DNA of 64,000 nucleotides from Flammeovirgaceae bacterium (GTDB lineage Bacteria > Bacteroidota > Bacteroidia > Cytophagales > Cyclobacteriaceae), in NCBI GenBank assembly GCA_021298355.1, contig JAJTEH010000001.1, positions 269,164 through 333,163 of the forward strand, given 5' to 3'. Each line of letters begins with the position of its first letter. The first letter of the stretch is position 1. This document shows positions 24,450 to 32,742 of this stretch, piece after piece. The translations under genes and the position numbers were made by a program. Under the pieces are notes generated by a model. It did no database searches and was not told the DNA's origin. It worked only from the letters and a program-made list of their open reading frames with translations.

Positions 24450-24706
24450 CAGTAGAAAAAACAAAACGTTTAAAATACTGGCGACAATGGATATTGCGCG
24501 GTGGCGCTGGAGCCAGTTTGTTCGGAATGGGTTTGTGTATGACAATCGAAGCAGCATTTGATCGTTTTAAGGGCGCGGCTTTTAGCGATTGGTTTTATTT
24601 TGGAACATTATCGCTAATTGTGACCATTACAGGATTGTGTTTATTAATCGATTCTCTTCGGTTTAAAATTAAATTGGATAAGATTAAGAAACAGTCATTG
24701 TTGTAA
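24446..24706 (+). CDS. Small two-span membrane protein, function unknown
   Basis: The start is ATG 24446, which overlaps the upstream TGA (ATGA); longer in-frame options reach back into the ceramidase-like gene and are not needed. The 86-residue product has a basic head (KTKRLKYWRQWILRGG), two membrane spans (GASLFGMGLCMTIEAAF and FGTLSLIVTITGLCLLI) and a lysine-rich tail. No family is recognised. The overlap implies coupled translation with the ceramidase-like protein. Confidence 0.75.
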   Translation: MTVEKTKRLKYWRQWILRGGAGASLFGMGLCMTIEAAFDRFKGAAFSDWFYFGTLSLIVTITGLCLLIDSLRFKIKLDKIKKQSLL

Positions 24707-24710
24707 ATAA

Positions 24711-24740
24711 AAAAAGCGCTCATCGTAATAAGCGCTTTCT
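24711..24740. terminator. hairpin terminator between converging genes
   Basis: AAAGCGCT (24713-24720) pairs with AGCGCTTT (24731-24738) around ten bases. The T-tract is best for the minus-strand dehydrogenase gene (TTTTTTTATTT when read in that direction) and weaker for the plus strand. Confidence 0.75.
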
Positions 24741-24762
24741 TCATCAAACATTATTTTATTAA

Positions 24763-25980
24763 TTAAGCAAAGGCAGGAATACCTGTAATTTTATTGCCTA
24801 AAATTAATAAGTGTATATCGTGAGTACCTTCGTAAGTAACAACAGATTCTAAATTCATCATGTGGCGCATAATCGGGTATTCGCCAGTAATGCCCATGCC
24901 GCCATGTATTTGTCTGGCTTCACGCGCTATTTCTAATGCAACCTGTACGTTGTTTCGCTTTGCTAAAGAAATTTGTGCTGTTGTAGCTTTTCCTTCGTTC
25001 ATTAAAACGCCTAAACGCCAGTTTACTAACTGTGCTTTGGTAATTTCAGTTAGCATTTCTGCTAATTTTTTCTGTATCAACTGAAACGATGCAATGGGTT
25101 TACCAAATTGTATGCGTTCTGCTGCGTAACGTCTTGCACTTTCGTAGCAATCCATAGCGGCACCTATTGCACCCCAGGCAATACCGTAGCGGGCAGAATC
25201 CAAACACATCATCGGTGCGCCTAAACCGTCTTTACCTGTTAATAAATTTTCTTTCGGCACTTTCACATTATCAAAAACCAATTCGCCTGTTGCACTGGCG
25301 CGTAACGACCATTTTCCGTGTGTTTCTGGCGTTGTAAATCCGGGCATACCACGTTCCACAATCAACCCTTGAATACGACCTGCTTCGTTCTTGGCCCAAA
25401 CCACCGCTACATCGGCACGAGGTGAGTTAGAAATCCACATTTTAGCACCGTTGAGCAAGTAATGGTCGCCCATATCCTTAAAGTTGGTAACCATACCACT
25501 TGGGTTCGAACCATGATCAGGTTCCGTTAATCCAAAACAACCCAACCATTCGCCCGAAGCCAATTTGGGTAAGTATTTCTTTCTTTGCGCTTCGTTACCA
25601 AATTTATAAATCGGATACATCACTAAAGAACCTTGCACAGAAGCAGTAGAACGCATGCCTGAGTCGCCTCTTTCTATTTCTTGCATAATGATACCGTAAG
25701 AAATATAATCCAACCCACCACAGCCATACTCAACAGGCAGGGTAGGTCCGAAGGCGCCTACATCGCCAAATTTCTTAACAATTTCATAAGGAAAATGTGC
25801 GTTTTGAGCCCAATCTTCTATGTAAGGCGATATTTCTTTCTTTACAAATTGCCTGATGCTACTTCTGATCAATTTGTGCTCTTCGTTCAACAAATCATCA
25901 ATAGCGTAGAAATCAGGATGTTCGAATAAATCTTGTTTTAAAGATTTCTTTGTGGCAGTACCGTTTACAGCGTTGCTCAT
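24763..25980 (-). CDS. Acyl-CoA dehydrogenase, glutaryl-CoA dehydrogenase type
   Basis: This 405-residue FAD enzyme follows glutaryl-CoA dehydrogenase over its whole length: RGDSGMRSTASVQGSLVMYPIYKFG, LGCFGLTEPDHGSNPSGM, LNGAKMWISNSPRADVAVVWAK, KWSLRASATGELVFDNVKVP and the catalytic Glu384 in VVTYEGTHDIHLLILG. The known reaction turns glutaryl-CoA into crotonyl-CoA with loss of CO2, on the route that degrades lysine and tryptophan. It is divergent from a tryptophan 2,3-dioxygenase gene only 55 bases away, which fits this role. The exact substrate has to be inferred from homology. Confidence 0.9.
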   Translation of the reverse strand: MSNAVNGTATKKSLKQDLFEHPDFYAIDDLLNEEHKLIRSSIRQFVKKEISPYIEDWAQNAHFPYEIVKKFGDVGAFGPTLPVEYGCGGLDYISYGIIMQEIERGDSGMRSTASVQGSLVMYPIYKFGNEAQRKKYLPKLASGEWLGCFGLTEPDHGSNPSGMVTNFKDMGDHYLLNGAKMWISNSPRADVAVVWAKNEAGRIQGLIVERGMPGFTTPETHGKWSLRASATGELVFDNVKVPKENLLTGKDGLGAPMMCLDSARYGIAWGAIGAAMDCYESARRYAAERIQFGKPIASFQLIQKKLAEMLTEITKAQLVNWRLGVLMNEGKATTAQISLAKRNNVQVALEIAREARQIHGGMGITGEYPIMRHMMNLESVVTYEGTHDIHLLILGNKITGIPAFA

Positions 25981-26009
25981 GTTCGTTTGGGTTATTCTCC
26001 TTTATTCGG

Positions 26010-26017
26010 CAAATTTA
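26010..26017 (-). promoter_or_regulatory. candidate -7 box for the glutaryl-CoA dehydrogenase gene (TAAATTTG)
   Basis: On the minus strand this is an exact TAnnTTTG match ending 30 bases before the ATG. A TTTG lies upstream at a 15-base spacing, shorter than the usual 19. The leader also holds AAGGAGAA. Confidence 0.4.
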
Positions 26018-26035
26018 CGACATAATACATAACAA

Positions 26036-26977
26036 ATGTTAGCCCAATCTGTTGACCCCATTCTTTTAGAACAATTAAAAAAATTGCAAGATAAATACGC
26101 TGTTATGGGGCAGGATTTATCCAGCTACCTGGATGGTTTATTGTATGCCGATTATTTAACGTATTGGGATTACATTCATGTAGATACGCTGTTAAGTTTA
26201 CAAAACCCGAAAACACAGTTTCCTGATGAGCAGGTTTTCATTGTGTATCATCAGATTACAGAACTTTACTTTAAGTTGATTTTAACAGAGATAGAGCAAA
26301 TCGCGCAAAAGAAAGATTTAACCAAAACTTTTTTTGAGGCACGATTAAAACGCATGATCCGGTATTTTCAGCAACTCGAAAATTCGTTCGACATTATGGT
26401 GGATGGAATGGAACGAGAACAATTTTTGAAGTTCCGCATGTCTTTACTGCCTGCCAGCGGTTTTCAATCTGCCCAATACCGCATGATCGAAATTTGCTCA
26501 ACACCACTAATCAATCTGGTGGCAGAAGAAGAAAGAAAAAATGTAGATGATACAACCAACACAGAAAACAAAATCGAAAATATTTACTGGCGATTTGGTG
26601 CCACAGAATTAGCATCCGGAAAAAAAACGCTTACCTTAAAACAATTCGAAGAAAAATATTTACAAACATTTATAAAGCTTGGCCAGGAGTATGCATCAAC
26701 TAATTTGTATACGATTTACCAATCTAACTTTGCGCAAGAGAAAGATGAAAATTTGATTAACCTGATGCGACAATATGATTTGCTAGCCAATGTAAAATGG
26801 AGGATGGCTCATTTACGTTCAGCTGGAAAATATTTACAGAAATCTCCGGAAGATATAAAAGCAACTGGCGGAACTAATTGGCAAAAATATTTGCCACCGC
26901 GCTTTCAGCGCATCCTGTTCTTTCCGGAATTATGGTCTACAGAAGAAAAAGAAAACTGGGGACGACATGCCAACTAG
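26036..26977 (+). CDS. kynA: Tryptophan 2,3-dioxygenase family protein
   Basis: This 313-residue heme enzyme opens the indole ring of tryptophan to N-formylkynurenine. Family blocks are YADYLTYWDYIHVDTLLSLQ, DEQVFIVYHQITELYFKLIL, RYFQQLENSFDIM, FRMSLLPASGFQSAQYRMIE and, near the end, WRMAHLRSAG, where His259 is the likely proximal heme ligand, with ATGGTNWQKYLPP after it. The middle is more divergent than in characterised enzymes, so a related substrate cannot be excluded. No other kynurenine-pathway gene is in the window. It overlaps the next gene by 11 bases. Confidence 0.88.
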   Translation: MLAQSVDPILLEQLKKLQDKYAVMGQDLSSYLDGLLYADYLTYWDYIHVDTLLSLQNPKTQFPDEQVFIVYHQITELYFKLILTEIEQIAQKKDLTKTFFEARLKRMIRYFQQLENSFDIMVDGMEREQFLKFRMSLLPASGFQSAQYRMIEICSTPLINLVAEEERKNVDDTTNTENKIENIYWRFGATELASGKKTLTLKQFEEKYLQTFIKLGQEYASTNLYTIYQSNFAQEKDENLINLMRQYDLLANVKWRMAHLRSAGKYLQKSPEDIKATGGTNWQKYLPPRFQRILFFPELWSTEEKENWGRHAN

Positions 26978-28763
26978 AATATTCTTCATTCTTATCTATT
27001 TCATCTTACTCAACCAATCGGTTGCAGTAGCACAGCTTTTTACAAGGCGCAGCTATCACGATGCCGAAAAAAAATACATCAAAGAAATTTATCAAGTAAA
27101 AGATACTATTAAAAATATTCTACATGGCCGCTATGTATCGTACCACGTAAATGGCACACTAGAATCGAAAGGCCAGTTTACAAATAACGAAACAACCGGA
27201 GTATGGGAATTTTTTTATGAAACCGGTAATGTAAAAATGCGAGGCATACTCAGGCAAAATTCGAATTATGGTTTATGGGAATACTTCTATGAAAACGGAC
27301 AAAAAAGCATGGAAGGCACCATCAACGGAAAAACCCGCGAAGGCGAGTGGCGCATGTACTATGAAAACGGACAATTAAAAGAAAGTGGAAATTATAAAGC
27401 GGGCAAACACGAAGGTTTATGGAAATCGTACTATGAAGATGGACTGCTAAAAAGTGAGATTGATTTTACAGACGACTTTGGCAGACTGATAGAATATTAC
27501 CATTCCGGAAAAGTTTTTGGCGAAGGTCCACGGCATGGAACAAAAAATCATGGGCTATGGCGTTACTATGCCGAGGACGGTACTTTGGAAAGCGAAGGAG
27601 AATACCTGCATGGGAAAAAACAAGGAGAATGGAAACAATACTTTCCGTCAGGAAAACTACAAGCCAAAGGATCGTATAACGAAGATCATCCGCAAGGGCA
27701 GTGGGAATTTTATTATGAAAACGGAGTAATCCACCGGAAAGGAAATTTCGATCAAGGTTTAAAAAGCGGTCTATGGATTTCTAACTTAGATAACGGTCAG
27801 CTACATACTCAATCTGAGTTAGTAAAAGGAAATGGTTTGTTTACAGAATTTCATGCTAGTGGGCAGGTTAAGGCAATCGGAAATCTTATGCAGGATAAGC
27901 GCGAAGGGAAATGGGAATTTTTTTATGAATCAGGAAAGAAAGAAGGCGAATGCATGTACCAGGATGGTATGGGTACTTACTATGGTTTTTTTCCTGATGG
28001 AGTATTACAAACCAAAGGCCCAATGGAAAACGACAAGAAAGTGGGCACATGGGAAATTTACGAGAGAGATGGAACCTTAAGTGGGTACTATAAACCTTTT
28101 TATGACGAGAAACAAAACGCAGCCGAACTCGAAAGATTAGCGAAGAAAAACTATGGGCGAACAAATGCGAGTCGTACAAAAGGTTTATCGTATTTCGATC
28201 CTCGCATTAACGAATTTAAAGGTGTGATTTTCGCGGCTAACCCTGTTTTTGTTTTTGCAGGCCGCTTGCCCTTTGCTATTGAGTTTTATAATCAGGAAAG
28301 ATTAGGGCATGAGTTTGAGTTTACTGCAATTCGCGATCCGTTCTTTACTGCGGATGAAAAAATTGCTATCGATAAAAATTACGAACGTGGATATAGCTTG
28401 GCCATCAAACAAAAATTATATAACCGAACCAAAGTAGGTTTGTGGTATTTTGGGCACGAAGTACGCTTCACCAGCATAGCTCATTTTGTAAATGTTCCGG
28501 TGCCACAATCTCCAGAAAATATTTTTACCGTAACTTCTACCCAACAACAATTTACGTGGGGTGGCATGTTGGGTTATCGCATTATGAAAAAACGCAATGG
28601 TGCCGGATTTACTTTAGATACTTTTGCGGTTTGTAGGCTCGGATATCGTAACTTTACACTCGATAGAGATTTCGAAAGCAAGTTTTCATCCATTGAGCAG
28701 AAGCCCTTTGTTGTGAATTTTCAGATTGGTTTGAACATCGGCCACGTTTTCTCTTTCGAATAA
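26967..28763 (+). CDS. Exported MORN-variant (YwqK-like) repeat protein
   Basis: This 598-residue protein has a signal peptide (about 1-22, VAVAQ). Residues about 45-375 are about a dozen MORN-variant repeats with the pattern G-x-W-x-x-Y-x-x-x-G-x-L-x-x-x-G (GLWEYFYENGQKSMEGTING, GEWRMYYENGQLKESGNY, GEWKQYFPSGKLQAKGSY). The last 200 residues are of a different kind, with strands such as GLWYFGHEVRFTSIA and FTWGGMLGYRIM, and may be membrane-barrel-like. Many such proteins are labelled YwqK-family antitoxins, but nothing here supports a toxin-antitoxin role. It overlaps the dioxygenase gene by 11 bases and so is translated in tandem with it; a functional link is unexplained. Confidence 0.85.
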   Translation: MPTRIFFILIYFILLNQSVAVAQLFTRRSYHDAEKKYIKEIYQVKDTIKNILHGRYVSYHVNGTLESKGQFTNNETTGVWEFFYETGNVKMRGILRQNSNYGLWEYFYENGQKSMEGTINGKTREGEWRMYYENGQLKESGNYKAGKHEGLWKSYYEDGLLKSEIDFTDDFGRLIEYYHSGKVFGEGPRHGTKNHGLWRYYAEDGTLESEGEYLHGKKQGEWKQYFPSGKLQAKGSYNEDHPQGQWEFYYENGVIHRKGNFDQGLKSGLWISNLDNGQLHTQSELVKGNGLFTEFHASGQVKAIGNLMQDKREGKWEFFYESGKKEGECMYQDGMGTYYGFFPDGVLQTKGPMENDKKVGTWEIYERDGTLSGYYKPFYDEKQNAAELERLAKKNYGRTNASRTKGLSYFDPRINEFKGVIFAANPVFVFAGRLPFAIEFYNQERLGHEFEFTAIRDPFFTADEKIAIDKNYERGYSLAIKQKLYNRTKVGLWYFGHEVRFTSIAHFVNVPVPQSPENIFTVTSTQQQFTWGGMLGYRIMKKRNGAGFTLDTFAVCRLGYRNFTLDRDFESKFSSIEQKPFVVNFQIGLNIGHVFSFE

Positions 28764-28794
28764 ACATTTTGAAGGCTAAATACCTTCCAATACC

Positions 28795-30357
28795 ATGACT
28801 ATCAAAGAAATTATCTTAACGCCTGAAGAAGCGTTTAATCCACACTATTTCGATACTGCCTTATACAAGGCAACTCATATCTCACCTAGCGATCAGCAAA
28901 TACTTGCATTAAAGCGATCTGTTGATGCACGCGGCAAACAAATAAAAGTAAGAATTCAGTACGAAGTAGTTGATAAAAACTATGTTCGCCCAACGTGGAA
29001 TAAACCAGAAAAATTCGTAAAACACGCTGAACCCGTTCTTGTAATTGGTAGTGGTCCTGCCGGATTGTTTGCGGCCATCAGGTTGATTGAATTAGGATTT
29101 AAACCCATTGTAGTTGAACGAGGAAAAGACGTGCAAGCCCGAAGAAGAGATTTAGCCGCCATCAACAAAGACCACGTTGTTAATGCCGACAGCAATTATT
29201 GTTTTGGAGAAGGCGGAGCCGGTACCTATTCGGATGGGAAATTATATACCCGTTCTAAAAAGAGAGGAGATGTGCAGCGCATTATGGAAATTTTAGTTGC
29301 ACATGGAGCCACAACCGAAATTTTATTCGATGCTCATCCGCACATTGGCACTAATAAATTACCCAAACTGGTTGCCGCATTACGACAAACCATTTTAGAT
29401 GCCGGAGGAGAAGTACACTTTAATACGAAGGTTGAAGATATACACGTACACAACGGTCAGATACAAGCTATCGTAACAGCCAACAAAGATGTAATAAATG
29501 CAAAAGCGTTTATTCTGGCAACCGGGCACTCTGCACGCGATATTTTTGAATTACTGCATAACCATAAAATTAAAATTGAAGCCAAACCCTTTGCGTTGGG
29601 CGTGCGCGTTGAGCATGAACAAACGTTAATCGATTCCATTCAATACCATTGTGTGGGAAAAAGAAATGAGTATTTACCGGCATCCGCCTATGCATTGGTT
29701 CATCAGGCCAATATCAAAGGAAATGATAAAGGTGTTTTCTCGTTTTGCATGTGTCCGGGTGGTTTTATTGTACCCGCAGCAACAGCACCAGGAGAGTTAG
29801 TTGTAAATGGTATGAGTCCTTCGCGAAGAGATTCGCGCTTTGCCAATTCTGGTATTGTAGTAGCGGTAGATGAACCCGACTTTAAACACTATCATAAACA
29901 TGGCGCGCTGGCAGCTTTGCGTTTTCAGCAAGATGTAGAGCAAGCAGCCTGGCAGGCTGGAGGCAAAACACAAACTGCGCCCGCCCAACGTTTAGTAGAT
30001 TTTACCAATGGCAAAATATCATCCTCCTTATTGGATACATCGTATCAACCAGGATTAACCGCGGTAGATATGCGTTCGTTTTTACCCAACTTTGTTGCTG
30101 AGGCCTTGAAGCAAGGCTTTATAGCATTTGGTAAAAAAATGAAAGGATATTTCACCAACGAAGCGCAAATCATCGGAGTAGAAAGTCGCACGTCTTCTCC
30201 AGTTAAAATTCCCCGCGATAAAAACACCTTGCAACATATTGAAATCCCTAATCTTTTTCCTTGTGGAGAAGGAGCAGGCTATGCCGGTGGCATTGTGTCA
30301 GCAGCAATGGATGGCGAGCGCTGTGCAGAAGCCGTATACAATTATTTAAAACCATAA
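28795..30357 (+). CDS. FAD-dependent oxidoreductase of the COG2509 type
   Basis: This 520-residue cytoplasmic flavoprotein has an N-terminal helper domain (about 1-75) and an FAD-binding Rossmann motif VLVIGSGPAGLFAAIRLIELG (about residues 82-102), followed by VVERGKDVQARR, CFGEGGAGTYSDGKLYTR, GTNKLPKLV, FILATGHSARDIFELL and, near the C-terminus, FPCGEGAGYAGGIVSAAMDG. This is the widespread COG2509 dehydrogenase family, whose substrate is unknown. It is 10 bases from the following ABC-F gene, so the two form an operon. Confidence 0.88.
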   Translation: MTIKEIILTPEEAFNPHYFDTALYKATHISPSDQQILALKRSVDARGKQIKVRIQYEVVDKNYVRPTWNKPEKFVKHAEPVLVIGSGPAGLFAAIRLIELGFKPIVVERGKDVQARRRDLAAINKDHVVNADSNYCFGEGGAGTYSDGKLYTRSKKRGDVQRIMEILVAHGATTEILFDAHPHIGTNKLPKLVAALRQTILDAGGEVHFNTKVEDIHVHNGQIQAIVTANKDVINAKAFILATGHSARDIFELLHNHKIKIEAKPFALGVRVEHEQTLIDSIQYHCVGKRNEYLPASAYALVHQANIKGNDKGVFSFCMCPGGFIVPAATAPGELVVNGMSPSRRDSRFANSGIVVAVDEPDFKHYHKHGALAALRFQQDVEQAAWQAGGKTQTAPAQRLVDFTNGKISSSLLDTSYQPGLTAVDMRSFLPNFVAEALKQGFIAFGKKMKGYFTNEAQIIGVESRTSSPVKIPRDKNTLQHIEIPNLFPCGEGAGYAGGIVSAAMDGERCAEAVYNYLKP

Positions 30358-30367
30358 ATACAAACTT

Positions 30368-32233
30368 GTGAATTATTTATCCGCAGAGAATTTATCTAAA
30401 ACATATAACGACCGTTGGTTGTTTCGCGAAATTACCTTGGGAATCGGACAAGGAGAGAAACTCGCTTTTGTTGGCAATAATGGTGTAGGAAAATCTACTT
30501 TATTAAAAATTTTAACAGGAGAAATTGCAACCGATAGTGGCAGTGTTGTGATACGCGAAGGTATACGATTAGGTTATCTAACGCAACAACCTAGCGTTGC
30601 AGACCATGTACAGGTGAAAGATATACTTTTTCATGAAGGCAATGAAGTGGCAAAAGCAGTGAAAGAATACGAAGCATGCCTAGCCGATGAACACGTGGAT
30701 CCTGATCGCATGCAACATGCTTTAGAAAAAATGAGCGATCTAAACGCTTGGGAATATGAAACCAAAGTAAAAGAGATCATCACACAATTGGGTGTTCCTG
30801 ATTTAGAGAAAACGTTCGGTACACTTTCGGGCGGACAAAAGAAAAGAATTTTTCTGGCACAATTGCTTTTGCAAGAACCGGACCTCATCATCATGGATGA
30901 ACCCACCAACCATTTGGATTTATCAGCTATTGAATGGTTAGAGAATTATTTATCAGGCCCGCAGATTACGCTGATAATGGTTACACACGATCGCTATTTC
31001 TTAGATGCCGTAGCAACAGAAATTATTGAATTAGATAGAGGACAGTTATACCGATACAAAGGAAATTATGCCTACTTCTTAGAAAAGAAAGCCAGTCGCG
31101 AAGAGATTTTAAAATCTGAAGTGGCCAAAGCCAAAAACTTATTAAAAAAAGAATTGGATTGGATGCGCAGGCAACCCAAAGCCCGCGGAACAAAAGCCAA
31201 ATACAGAATCGAAGCTTTCTATGAATTACAAGAAAAAGCCAACACAGATTTAAGAAAAGATAAACTTGAGTTGGATATTAAAGAAGCCCGACAAGGCGGA
31301 AAGATACTGGAGTTAGAACATATAAACCTAACGTTAGGTCAGCATACACTAATCAAAGATTTCTCGTATATTTTTAAAAAGAAAGATAGAATAGGTGTAG
31401 TAGGTAAAAATGGTATCGGTAAATCCAGTTTTTTAAATGTGCTAACAGGAAAACTAAAACCAAATAGTGGAGAAGTTATTCCTGGTGTAACCACAAAGTT
31501 TGGTTACTTTACACAAGATGCCATGAATTTGAACAATAACAATCGGGTTATCGAAGAAGTAAAATCTATTGCAGAATTCATTACACTTTCAGATGGAAGT
31601 CAAGTATCAGCTTCTAAGTTTTTAGACAATTTTTTATTTCCACCAGAGAAACAATACACGTATGTTGAAAAACTCAGTGGGGGAGAAAAAAAGCGTTTAC
31701 AGCTATTAAAAATGTTAGTAACCAATCCTAATTTCTTGATTTTGGATGAACCAACTAACGATTTTGATATTGATACTTTAAATGTTTTAGAAGATTTCTT
31801 AGAGAATTTTACAGGATGTTTGCTGTTGGTTTCTCACGATCGTTATTTTATGGATCACCTCGTAGACCAGCTTTTTGTATTTGAAGGTGATGGCATTATT
31901 CAACCTTTCAATGGTAATTATACGGATTACCGAGATGAGTTAGAAGAAGCAGAACTAAAAAAACAGAAAAACCAAAATAAGAATTTCGATAAAGTAGAAG
32001 TTAAAAATGCAGATACTAAGAAAGGACTTTCGTACAAAGAAAAAATTGAGCTAGAAAAATTAGTGGTAGAAATTCAAGAAATAGAAGGCAATAAGAAAAA
32101 AATACAAGAGTTATTGGTTAGCGGAGAAACCAATCATGAAAAGTTGATCAATTGGGGAAAAGAACTAGAAACACTTGAGCAACAATTAGAAGAAAAAACA
32201 AACAGGTGGTTAGCGTTAAGTGAATTGGAATAG
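30368..32233 (+). CDS. ABC-F family ATPase (Uup-like)
   Basis: This 621-residue soluble protein has two ABC nucleotide-binding domains and no membrane segments. The first has Walker A GNNGVGKST, signature LSGGQKKR and Walker B LIIMDEPTNHLD. The second has GKNGIGKSS, LSGGEKKR and LILDEPTND. Between them is the helical linker with MRRQPKARGTKAKYRIEAFYEL, typical of ribosome-associated ABC-F factors. The C-terminal 90 residues form a coiled coil like that of Uup. The start is GTG at 30368, since the first domain begins at once (NYLSAENLSKTY). It probably acts on translating ribosomes or DNA intermediates; antibiotic resistance is not indicated. Confidence 0.93.
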   Translation: MNYLSAENLSKTYNDRWLFREITLGIGQGEKLAFVGNNGVGKSTLLKILTGEIATDSGSVVIREGIRLGYLTQQPSVADHVQVKDILFHEGNEVAKAVKEYEACLADEHVDPDRMQHALEKMSDLNAWEYETKVKEIITQLGVPDLEKTFGTLSGGQKKRIFLAQLLLQEPDLIIMDEPTNHLDLSAIEWLENYLSGPQITLIMVTHDRYFLDAVATEIIELDRGQLYRYKGNYAYFLEKKASREEILKSEVAKAKNLLKKELDWMRRQPKARGTKAKYRIEAFYELQEKANTDLRKDKLELDIKEARQGGKILELEHINLTLGQHTLIKDFSYIFKKKDRIGVVGKNGIGKSSFLNVLTGKLKPNSGEVIPGVTTKFGYFTQDAMNLNNNNRVIEEVKSIAEFITLSDGSQVSASKFLDNFLFPPEKQYTYVEKLSGGEKKRLQLLKMLVTNPNFLILDEPTNDFDIDTLNVLEDFLENFTGCLLLVSHDRYFMDHLVDQLFVFEGDGIIQPFNGNYTDYRDELEEAELKKQKNQNKNFDKVEVKNADTKKGLSYKEKIELEKLVVEIQEIEGNKKKIQELLVSGETNHEKLINWGKELETLEQQLEEKTNRWLALSELE

Positions 32234-32259
32234 CCTATTCTGTATAGACTTTAGTAGCA

Positions 32260-32327
32260 AGACATAAGACATAAGATTTTATAAATAATTTCTTAGTCTT
32301 ACATCTTGTTACTTATGTCTTATGTCT
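32260..32327. repeat. perfect 16-bp inverted repeat built from GACATAA units
   Basis: AGACATAAGACATAAG (32260-32275) is the exact reverse complement of CTTATGTCTTATGTCT (32312-32327), with 36 bases between. Each arm is itself a tandem of AGACATA units, and an inner alternative pairing (TAAGA with TCTTA) is possible. It lies between the ABC-F gene and a converging small secreted-protein gene. It may end transcription or be a dispersed intergenic repeat; no coding sequence is present. Confidence 0.75.
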
Positions 32328-32358
32328 AATTAGAAAAAACAACAACGAATAATTAAGA

Positions 32359-32730
32359 TTATTGAACCGTTACACTCACTAAATTTCCTTTCTTATTATT
32401 CTGAATAATAGATGAAAGGATAATGTTGTACGTACCGGGTTTTACATTATTGGCAGACAAGGTAGCTTTAGCTGTTTCAAATTTACCTTCTTGTGGTTCG
32501 AAGGTAATAGTTAAACCTTCGGGTAAATTACCGGGTGCAACCATCGTTACTTTGCTGTTCGCAAAGCTTTTCGATTTCTCGAATGTAAAATTTAAAGTAG
32601 CCGATCCGCCATTGCTTAAAGAAACAGCAGACTGATCTACCGTTACAACATATTCTTTCAATAATTTTTTGTTTTGAGCAAATGCAGTTGAAGCAAACAA
32701 TACAAAAACAACGATTAAAACATTTTTCAT
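32359..32730 (-). CDS. Small secreted beta-sandwich protein, function unknown
   Basis: This 123-residue protein has a clear signal peptide (about 1-18, AFAQ). The mature part has the alternating strand pattern and short turns of an immunoglobulin-like domain (VSLSNGGSATLNFTFEKS, NLPEGLTITFEPQEG, VKPGTYNIILSS), like the domains that follow the body of many bacterial adhesins. No family name can be given with certainty. It lies 12 bases downstream of the hydrolase gene stop on the same strand, so it may be part of the TetR-controlled transcript. Confidence 0.7.
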   Translation of the reverse strand: MKNVLIVVFVLFASTAFAQNKKLLKEYVVTVDQSAVSLSNGGSATLNFTFEKSKSFANSKVTMVAPGNLPEGLTITFEPQEGKFETAKATLSANNVKPGTYNIILSSIIQNNKKGNLVSVTVQ

Positions 32731-32742
32731 ACTAGATGGATT

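Noticed and set aside
26967..28763. Toxin-antitoxin function for the YwqK-like MORN protein
   Set aside because: The protein is exported, long and beside a dioxygenase gene; no toxin candidate is present.
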